From Aspidapion aeneum (taxonomy: Eukaryota; Arthropoda; Insecta; Coleoptera; Brentidae), in the NCBI GenBank assembly GCA_963576565.1, contig OY755042.1, positions 10,179,813-10,243,812 of the forward strand: a DNA stretch of 64,000 nucleotides. Reading direction: 5' to 3'. Every line of letters starts with the position of its first letter. The stretch's first letter is position 1. Positions 57,097 through 64,000 of the stretch are shown in pieces. The position numbers and the translations under genes were made by a program. The notes below the pieces were generated by a model. The model searched no databases. It was not told the DNA's origin and was given only the letters and a program-made list of their open reading frames with translations.

Positions 57097-57215
57097 TGTT
57101 GAGTCTCCGTCCTCCTGGGTAGGACACCCAGGCCTAAATAAGGCGTTTTTAGACCGGAATGGCGCCGCCAACCGGGCTCCGGGCCAACTGGGCGCCTGGC
57201 CAACTCAGCGCCGGA
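57097..57215. repeat. GC-rich short tandem block
   Basis: Units of the type GCCAACYGGGCKCC repeat three to four times (GCCAACCGGGCTCCGG, GCCAACTGGGCGCCTG, GCCAACTCAGCGCCGG). Much more GC-rich than its surroundings. Upstream TCCTCCTGGGTAGGACACCCAGG forms a small hairpin. Confidence 0.65.
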
Positions 57216-57424
57216 CTAAAAAAATTTTTTTCGATAAACTGTGCAGATGAAAAGAAAAATACGAAATAACTATATTCTTTATACAAAAACATCTTTAAAA
57301 AATGCTTTGCGCAATTTTCTTGATATTTGTTAAGTAAAGTTTAAACCATTAAGTCGAGTGTTGAAATTTGGTAGGTGTAGTGTTTGGTAACCTGGTAACA
57401 GTACCATTTACGTTTTTTATTACA

Positions 57425-58050
57425 ACAATGGCGGATTTCTTTATTTTTAAACCGATTTGTCTCAAACTTGAAAGTTTGCAGTGCCTGAGATCACTTAATA
57501 TAGTTTTATCCTCAAACTTAAAAAAATTCAAAATGGCGAATCCAAAATGCCGGATTTTCTTATTTACTAACCGATTTGTCTTAAACTTGAAATATTACAT
57601 TGCTTAAGGTCATTTAACATAATTTTTTACTTAAACTTTAAAAATTAAAAATGGCCGATCAAATCAAATTCGCGGGGTTTCAAGTCACTAAATTATAATT
57701 TGACTTAAACTTATAAAAAATTCAAAATGGCGAATCCCAAAAATTTTTACTCAAACTTAAAGAAATCAAAATGACCGATCCAAAATGGCGAATCTAAAAT
57801 GGCGGATTTTTTATTTACTAACCGATTTGTCTCAAACTTGAAATATTACATTGGTTAAGGTCATTTAATACAATTATTTATTCAAACAAAAAAAGATCAA
57901 AATGGCGAATTTTCTTATTTACTAACCGATTTATCTCAAACTGCAAATATTACATTAGTTAAGGTCATTTATAACAATTTTTTATTCAAACTTAAAAAAA
58001 TCAAAATGGTCGATCCAAAATATCGGACTTTATTCTTTATGAATCGATGT
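57425..58050. repeat. Tandem repeat, about 120-bp unit with ATGGCGGAT
   Basis: About five imperfect units containing ACCGATTTGTCTCAAACTTG, TTAAGGTCATTTAA and CAAAATGGCGAATCCAAAAT. Confidence 0.8.
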
Positions 58051-58225
58051 GTTCCAACTTAGCTAGACATACTGTTTTAGAAAAACCAATAAAACAAAAT
58101 TTGAAACACTTAAGAATTAACACCATACAATGGATTAAAAAGTCAGTGCAAAACTAAATGCTCATAAAAGATAAAATTAAATTGCAGTTTTTAAATTTAT
58201 AAAAACACCAAAAGTGGTATGAACG

Positions 58226-58760
58226 GGCTCTGTAATGAAAGCGCGAGTAACAAAAACCGCGAGTCACAAATGCGCGATGTAAAAAAGCGCTATGTAACAA
58301 AACCGCGAGTAACAAAAGCGCGATGTAACAAAACGGCGAGTAACAAAAGCGCAATGTAACAAAAGCGCGATGTAACAAAACCGCGAGTAACAAAAGCGCG
58401 ATTTAACAAAACGGCGAGTAACAAAAGCGCGATGTAACAAAAGCGCGATGTAACAAAACAGCGAGTAACAAAAGCGCGATTTAATAAATGTTATGTTAAA
58501 TTAAATTTAATATAGTGAGTATGAAGTATACGATGGCCTCCGGCAGAAAATGGCGATTTACAAAAGGGTTAGGCGAAAAAATATGGAAATACAAAATATC
58601 GGTATTTTGGCCATGCGCTATTTTTCCCGGGACCCTAGAGGGTGTGAATCCGAACCGAACCGAATTAGCATATTTAAAAAAAAAACTTATTTCCAGGGAT
58701 CCCAAGGAACTGAGCCGAATTCGGTTCGGTTCGGATTCACACCCTCTATAGTTGATATTG
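58226..58760. mobile_element. Foldback-type element FB4, right arm lost
   Basis: TIR-like start GGGCTCTGTAATGAAAGCGC resembles the FB3 end. The left arm (58240-58490) repeats AACAAAAGCGCGATGT and AACAAAACCGCGAGT. The core (58625-58748) has GGGACCCTAGAGGGTGTGAA, CCGAACCGAACCG and GGTTCGGTTCGG. The expected inverted right arm is absent; a remnant TTGCGCTTTTGTTGTTCGCC sits at about 59447-59466. Confidence 0.78.
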
Positions 58761-59294
58761 TATTAAAGTGGACCGCGTCATCAAAACCGTGATGGGCGGG
58801 AAGGGAGTAGAGGGGTACATACACTGGCACGCACTTCCTTTAGTTTTTTTATTGATATTGATTCCCAAAATGAGGCACTGCACTAATTAATCATTAGCTT
58901 ACTATTTTACTTGCTTTTTATTTATGTCTTCTTCTAAACGATTTCATTAGAAAGGAACATATATACTCTTATCTGGTTGTTACGAACATATTGATTTAGC
59001 CGGGCTTTTACGTTTTCTATTCGTTGTTGTTTTGACTGTTTTATGTCAAACAAATTACGACCAAGCTTTTTACAAAACAAATTACCGTTTTTGCAACTAA
59101 ATCAATATTTGCGCACATTTTAATATAATTTTGGATTCTCTTTTATGTTTCGGATCTCTATTTATTAGATCAGTACCTATTTTATCTCTCCCTTAAAAGT
59201 GGCACACTGCATGTGCAAAGTGAAACAAAAATTTTTTAAGGCTTCTAACTTAGATTTTTACCATAGCTATAACGCGGTGCCACTTATATACATC
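58761..59294. other. Intron 9, unassigned segment
   Basis: AT-rich with no recognised element or exon. It separates the FB4 core from a second core fragment, so it may be an insertion inside an older FB element. Confidence 0.4.
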
Positions 59295-59480
59295 CTCAAC
59301 TATAGGATCCTAGAAAAAAAATCAAGGAAGCTTTTCTTCTAAATATATGCTGGTTCGGTTTGGTTCGACTCGGGTCGGATTCACATCCTTTCTCCGGGAA
59401 AGAGGTCATGCGCTATTAACTATGGAAATAAACGTATCGCCAGTTATACACATTTGCGCTTTTGTTGTTCGCCCTTTTGT
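59295..59480. mobile_element. Foldback core fragment
   Basis: ATAGGATCCTAGAAAAAAAA, GGTTCGGTTTGGTTCGACTC and GGATTCACATCCTTTCTCCG match the FB core. It is followed by the GCGCTTTTGTT arm remnant. Confidence 0.65.
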
Positions 59481-59705
59481 TAAAGTTATTAATCGTTAAT
59501 GTTGATTTGAAAAAATATTGATTCACAAATGAAAAAGTTGTGAATTTTCCAAAATTGTCCTTGTTTTCATGTTTAAGCCGTCATGCGCCAGCTTGTATTG
59601 CAAAAAGTACATAAAGGCCTGTCAGCAACTAGAACAATTGCAAGGATTAACCTGTATGTTTTTTGCTTACTAAAGTATAGTACCAATTTTTTTTAATTCG
59701 ATTAG

Positions 59706-59926
59706 GGATCCGTGATGCCTTGCGCCTACTTACTGCTTAACGGCATAAAGATAAACGCTCAAGATCAGAGTGGCAAAACGGCTCTTCATCTAGCTACGCA
59801 GGAGGGACACACTGCGCAAGTTTGTCTGTTTTTAAAGTATCACGCCAACCAGCACCTCGAAGACGACGAGGGCAAAGTTCCGCTGTCAATGGCCGAGCAG
59901 AAAGAGCACGCTGACATTGTCACATT
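59706..59926 (+). CDS. CenB1A: ACAP/centaurin-beta ArfGAP, exon E10 (ankyrin repeats 2-3)
   Basis: A 221-bp exon starting in phase 0 and ending with two bases of a Leu codon (TT) before donor GTAAGT. It encodes PCAYLLLNGIKINAQDQSGK, TALHLATQEGHTAQVCLFLK and YHANQHLEDDEGKVPLSMAE, two ankyrin units with the TALHLA and PL..A signatures, ending HADIVTL. In ACAP proteins this is followed by a further 40-60 residues, so at least one exon must lie downstream. I could not find it before 64000. Confidence 0.93.
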
Positions 59927-60290
59927 GTAAGTATCCCTGAGAATAGTCAGGAAGATTTTCAAAGATGTTAGATTTGCGGTATATACCGTGAAGTCCACAT
60001 CCAGGGGCTTCATTTCTATAAGAGGACACAAAACAGACTTAGTTTAGCATTGATAAATAAGAGACCGCGATACGCACGATTCCCGTAGAAAGCGTTCCAC
60101 CGTTGCCAAAGGTAACGACCTAAAACAATAGGGTATTTGACAAATTTTAGAAAAGAGTTTAGAATGATACATAGATCCCTAATTTGCTACGCAAATTTAT
60201 GAAAATAGTATATTTTATCATGACTACACTTAAAATCAAGTTTTCTAATTTCCGATTTGAATTTGCCGCTAAAACGCTCATTTCTAGCAT
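59927..60290. other. Sequence between E10 and the THAP exon
   Basis: No recognised exon or repeat. It may be ACAP intron 10, or the intergenic region if the last ACAP exon is much farther away. Confidence 0.4.
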
Positions 60291-60393
60291 GGCGTTGCAA
60301 TGACGTCACAGCGCAGTAAACTCGCGGACAAATACACGGCATTCAAGTGTTTATTTGATTTTGGTCTGTGTTTTACTGTTTTTTATGTAAAAA
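60291..60393 (+). promoter_or_regulatory. Possible promoter/5' UTR of the THAP gene
   Basis: A consensus CRE palindrome TGACGTCA at 60301-60308, then a GC-richer GCGCAGTAAACTCGCGGAC, lies just upstream of the THAP start codon. No TATA box is evident. Promoter function is an inference from position and motif. Confidence 0.35.
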
Positions 60394-60576
60394 ATGTCCT
60401 ATAAGTGGTGTATAGTGCCTCAGTGTTCGAATACTAGCGTAAAGACACCTGAAAAACTATTTACTCATGTGCCTACAGCAGTAAATGAACGAAAAAAGTG
60501 GCTAGAACTTGCTCGAAGAGACCCAAGGGCCTTATCTAATACATCTTCACTTTACATTTGTGAAGATCACTTTGAT
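60394..60576 (+). CDS. THAP-domain protein, first coding exon
   Basis: 61 codons from ATG to donor GTGAGT (60577), phase 0. The start MSYKWCIVPQCSNTSVKTPE fits a THAP C2CH zinc finger (C-X4-C ... C-X2-H): Cys6, Cys11, the KKW tryptophan, and CEDHFD at the end. THAP domains bind DNA and occur both in host regulators and at the N-terminus of P-element-like transposases. Following exons are not identified, and a 455-bp MITE sits 55 bp after the donor. It could be a host gene inside or beyond the ACAP locus, or a domesticated or mobile ORF. Confidence 0.78.
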
Positions 60577-60631
60577 GTGAGTATAACTAAATTGTTTCTA
60601 TTAATTTTTCTCACGTTGTCTATAATATATA

Positions 60632-61086
60632 CAGGGTGAGGAAAAAGTACCGGGACCCCTTCAAACAAGAAACAATTTGCGATTTGTTTTGACACAATAT
60701 TAAGATATAATGTCATTGTCACAGCTACACGCATAATAAAATACAGGGGTAATTAAATAATCTACGAGTTTCTTAAAGTGTTAAGGCCACTTTAAGAACA
60801 ATTATTTAATTTATATTCTTCGAAATGTCATTCTGACACAAAATTACAATGTCATTTTAAACGTAGATTTTTATTCTCCATCGAATGGTAAAAGAAAAAA
60901 ATATGGTTTTCATTTAAATTTTTAAAGTTGACCTCCGAAAAACTCCTAATGCTGACAGATACGTCAATGTCAATGTCACGACCAAATAGAACAAATTCAA
61001 TCCTAAAACTTTTATTTAGACCATTTTTGCAAATAACTCTTAGTTATCGAGATATTTAGGGGTCCCGGTACTTTTTCCTCACCCTG
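60632..61086. mobile_element. 455-bp mariner-type MITE
   Basis: CAGGGTGAGGAAAAAGTACC at the left, its exact inverse at the right, flanked by TA (60630-60631, 61087-61088). TIRs continue with GGGACCCCT. No transposase. Confidence 0.88.
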
Positions 61087-61169
61087 TATAACTATTTCGT
61101 AAATAACAATGACATTTTTGAGGTTATGTTTATTACAAGGGGTGAACAACTATAATAGGCAGAAAGGTT

Positions 61170-61312
61170 TACAAATTTTTAGACGGTGCTAGGCAGTTAT
61201 TAGGCAGAACTAGGGAGTACCTTTAAATGCAGGATGAGGCAGTGCACATGCAGGCTAAATGTAGGACTGAGCAGTGCATATGCAAGACTAGGCAGTGCAT
61301 ATTTGTTATGAA
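61170..61312. repeat. Short tandem/dispersed repeats AGGCAGTGCATAT
   Basis: Repeated AGGCAGT, GCAGTGCATATGCA and AGGACTGAGCAGTGCATATG blocks, with no coding function seen. Confidence 0.6.
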
Positions 61313-62109
61313 GGATCATAAGAATTCTTTCAAACAAAATGTATTTAGAAAATTTTGTTCTAAATAAGCAATTTTTGATTGTTTCTAAATGCTTAAAATA
61401 ATAATGATTGGGTATTTAATTGAATCTATTGTAAGTGGCATATTAAACAAAAAAGCAAAACATATAACCTGACGTCAAAATCTGAATTAGTAAAAGTTTC
61501 TAAATTCCGCAGTACAAAAATCACTGTTGTTGGCAAAGAAGCCTGCCACCATAAAGGAATTCAGCTTTGGTAAGTTGGAGCTATCGGCTTTGGAGAATCC
61601 GTTTTCCAATAGAAATGTTTTTTATAAGCAAAACACAAAATAAAATCTAATTTAGGATGATAATTCGCACTTTAAACCAAAGAAAACATTACCATCCATA
61701 AGAAAATAACACAGGAAATAAGTTCGTTCGAGGCGTTTACTGCTTTGTGACGTCGCTCGCAGCTGATTGGTAGACCACCTGTTTTGAATCACGTGGCTAG
61801 TTGTTTAAATTCAATGAATTTATTTAATTAAAAGAACTATGAATTTGATAAAAAATTAAATAAAAAAGTTTATTTTTAGCATTCCCAAGACCTAAAGAGA
61901 TATCTAAAAATAAATATATATTTATTTTTTACTACTGTCAAACACCCTATTGTTGGGGGCGACAACTATTACTTGACGAAAATTAATAACCAGAATAACA
62001 CTTTAAAATTGAAAATCATATTTACTTTTTAATTCAAATACTTCATTAAATTATTTAGTTTTAGGAACGCTGAATTTTAAGGTATTATTCTGATTGGGTA
62101 CCATAATGT
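61313..62109. other. Unassigned sequence
   Basis: A stretch at about 61508-61571, flanked by GCAG and GTAAGT, looks like a possible small exon. Its frame is not compatible with the phase-0 THAP donor, so it is not called. Otherwise AT-rich. Confidence 0.35.
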
Positions 62110-62380
62110 TTGGGTTACTGTTCGTTTTTCAAAAACAAGGTTTTTTCGAAGAAGTTTGATCAAAAACCTAAATTTCGAATGACACTTTTTTCGTAAACAA
62201 TTATTTCGAATTAAGTTTTTTTCAAATGACATTTTTTTCGAAAACATTTTTTTCGAATTAAATTTTTTGAAATTAAAATGTTTCCGAAAAATTATTTCTT
62301 CCTTTCCTGTCCTCCTTTTGGGAGATCGAAATCGGTTATATCCTAACCCTCTTAAATTGATGGGAAACATATCCCCCTAA
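62110..62380. repeat. Degenerate foldback-like element, second copy
   Basis: TTTTTTCGAATTA/TTTTTTCGAAAAC-type units (62139-62290), then CCTCCTTTTGGGAGATCGAA and CGGTTATATCCTAACC, the same core as in 19615-19755. Confidence 0.6.
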
Positions 62381-62709
62381 TAACACTATAAGAAAAATGA
62401 TAAAAAAAATAAAAGAAAGAGCCAAGAAATTAAAGTTGAGAGAGTTATTGATATATTTATGTTGTTTAAGCCGCGTAATTATTTATGATTGCGCAAATAT
62501 TTATGGAAGAAAACAGACTTACGATAAAATACGTGTAGACCTGAAAATGGTTCCGTAACGAGAGGGCGCCCCATGTGACGTCACTCCAATGCTGCTTTCT
62601 TATAGGTCAGCCGCGCGGCCATATTGCCTACGTCACTAGCACTTTGTCACGGCGCAGGAAATTTAAATTTGTGTGTTTGACGTTTCACTAATATGCAAAC
62701 ACTACAGTT
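62381..62709. other. Unassigned, locally GC-rich
   Basis: From 62565 to 62665 it is GC-rich, with a second TGACGTCA at 62576-62583, GTCAGCCGCGCGGCCATATT and CACGGCGCAGG. It resembles the segment upstream of the THAP exon in style. It could be a promoter-like or repeat-derived block; no transcript assigned. Confidence 0.35.
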
Positions 62710-63180
62710 ATAGAAAATATCTGAAATATGAAATGTCTAAGGCCGACTCTAGGTAGATATGAAATAATTAAAATAAAGGATATTAACGGCATAGAAACTA
62801 ACGTTAAAGAGGATATCATAAATATCACACAACTATTCTATACAGAATTATACCAAACAAAAAGGGAACCATCACGAGAGACCATGAAGAAACTCCAAAC
62901 AAAAATAAAGAACATAAACAGCGGAAATAAAGAGAGCATTAAAGAAAATGAAAAATAACAAATCACCTGGAAAAGACGGAGTAACGGCAGAAATGCTCAA
63001 GTACGGTGGTAAAGCTGTAGTTAAAAATCTTCATATTCTCCTGAATAAAATACTAAAAGAAAAAATAATCGCAAACAACTGGAAAGAATCCTTAACCATT
63101 ATTCTACACAAGAAAAGCGATAGAGGAGACCTAACAATCTATCGACTTATAACACTCCTCAACGTAATTTATAATCTTCC
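62710..63180 (+). pseudogene. Non-LTR reverse transcriptase fragment
   Basis: Frame one (62728-62958) ends with LFYTELYQTKREPSRETMKK. After a one-base-type shift at about 62950 the RT finger motif appears: KNNKSPGKDGVTAEMLKYGG and ILKEKIIANNWKESLTIILH, then LLNVIYNL, where it stops matching. The palm and C-terminus are absent. Confidence 0.82.
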
Positions 63181-64000
63181 CCATAAACAATTAAAACCCC
63201 CAGAAACATCGAATTTGGGACACCCTGTACAACAATCAATTCTTCATCAAACTTTATTTGACCACGCTGTATCTCTTTATATTATATTAATAAAGCAATA
63301 AAACATTTTTTAATCATAATGAATTACAAAATCAACAAAAATTTTCAGAAAAAAAGAAAAACGGTTTATTTTAAAACGAATGATTTTCTTTAATATTTTA
63401 TTATTACTCACAGTAACTATTGACTTTAGAATTCTGTTCGTTACATAAGAAAAAACGTTTGTTGCCTAATTACTTTAGAGAGAGAGAAAAACTGTTGGAC
63501 ATAGGTTGTTTTTGCATGAAAGAAAAAGTTAATACAAAGAAAACTAGAAGGGACATATCGCACACCCGCTGAAAAAGAGTCACAACTCAAAAATCGCCGT
63601 TATTGAGATAAACCTGCCGCCATCATCGAAATAACTTGTAGTTCCTTCCATAAAATCGTCACAATTATATTTCGACAATTCACGGCGAGATGGCGATGTG
63701 ACTCTTTTATTTTGTCCAGTTTAGCTTAGGATGCGTTCCTTTACAGTGTCACTTCTAACTTTATAACAGCGTGAACGTGGAGTTTAATCCTGAAAAGAGT
63801 CACATTTTGAGTTGTGAAAGTTTTCGTGTGAACTATTGGTTAAATCTGACCCATATAACAAGTAAAATACTGTTCTTTTTTGTGTTGTGACTGTTTTTCG
63901 AATTGTTCAGTGTACTTAGAATTAAGGAGAATAAGTAAAAAATCTTTTTAATTTATTAGAGAATAAACAGATTCCCAGTTGTTATTCAGCATTTTATAAC
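63181..64000. other. Window end, unassigned with AGAGTCAC repeats
   Basis: AAAGAGTCACAACTCAAAAA (about 63577), GGCGATGTGACTCTTTTAT (63691) and AAAAGAGTCACATTTTGAGT (63793) form inverted and direct pairs, probably a small MITE. No host exon recognised. Confidence 0.45.

Noticed and set aside
58154..58393. Minus-strand frame with FVTLRFCYSPFCYIA repeats
   Set aside because: Translation of the FB4 GCGC-type arm.
61508..61571. Possible second THAP exon
   Set aside because: Has AG and GT borders, but the phase required by the first exon hits a stop; no recognised motif.
62560..62665. CpG-island-like promoter
   Set aside because: Locally GC-rich with TGACGTCA, but no exon follows and it adjoins a retroelement fragment; evidence too thin for a promoter call.

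Overview
The window is eukaryotic, very AT-rich and packed with transposable elements (TEs), as in a repeat-rich insect genome. A beetle is my best guess from the style of the retroelement families, but nothing in the sequence proves the order. The only host gene I can establish is one multi-exon gene on the + strand: the insect ACAP/centaurin-beta (Drosophila CenB1A-like) ArfGAP. Ten consecutive coding exons, all joined by GT-AG introns with compatible phases, encode about 581 residues in order: end of BAR, PH, ArfGAP zinc finger, basic/acidic linker, ankyrin repeats. The first BAR exons lie left of the window and at least one 3' exon lies to its right. A single THAP-domain exon at 60394-60576 probably starts a separate gene or domesticated/transposon ORF.

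Layout. 1-8733 is upstream intron: nested hAT-like copies, several copies of an 'AGCTCACAC' double-hairpin repeat, a solo LTR, and a foldback element ending 38 bp before the first exon. 8734-23217 holds exons E1-E6, with introns carrying a second foldback element, a pogo/Tigger relic, a Penelope-like element with reverse transcriptase (RT) and GIY-YIG remains, a tRNA-derived SINE and several very small palindromic hAT-like insertions. Intron 6 (23218-42788) is 19.6 kb, of which 16.3 kb is one LTR retrotransposon (23246-39519) with two apparently identical 1,274-bp LTRs, a CCGT target duplication, PBS and PPT on the minus strand, and a 13.7-kb interior with no gag or pol. This is the architecture of a large retrotransposon derivative (LARD). 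42789-59926 holds E7-E10 among more foldback elements, MITEs, non-LTR fragments and tandem repeats. 59927-64000 holds the THAP exon, a mariner-type MITE and an RT relic.

The most notable patterns are: (1) the giant non-coding LTR element with identical LTRs, 28 bp past a splice donor; (2) four foldback elements sharing TIR and core, whose long inverted arms are each built from a different 15-16 bp unit on a common skeleton (AAAA-NNN-CGA-N4/5-C); (3) a set of 29-72 bp palindromes with TAGAG/TAGGG/CAGAG ends and 8-9 bp target duplications, which behave like extremely small hAT elements; (4) eight copies of an unclassified repeat bounded by two hairpins with the same stem.

Most open reading frames here are chance or repeat-derived. 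Repeat boundaries were read by eye and are approximate unless a target duplication is stated.
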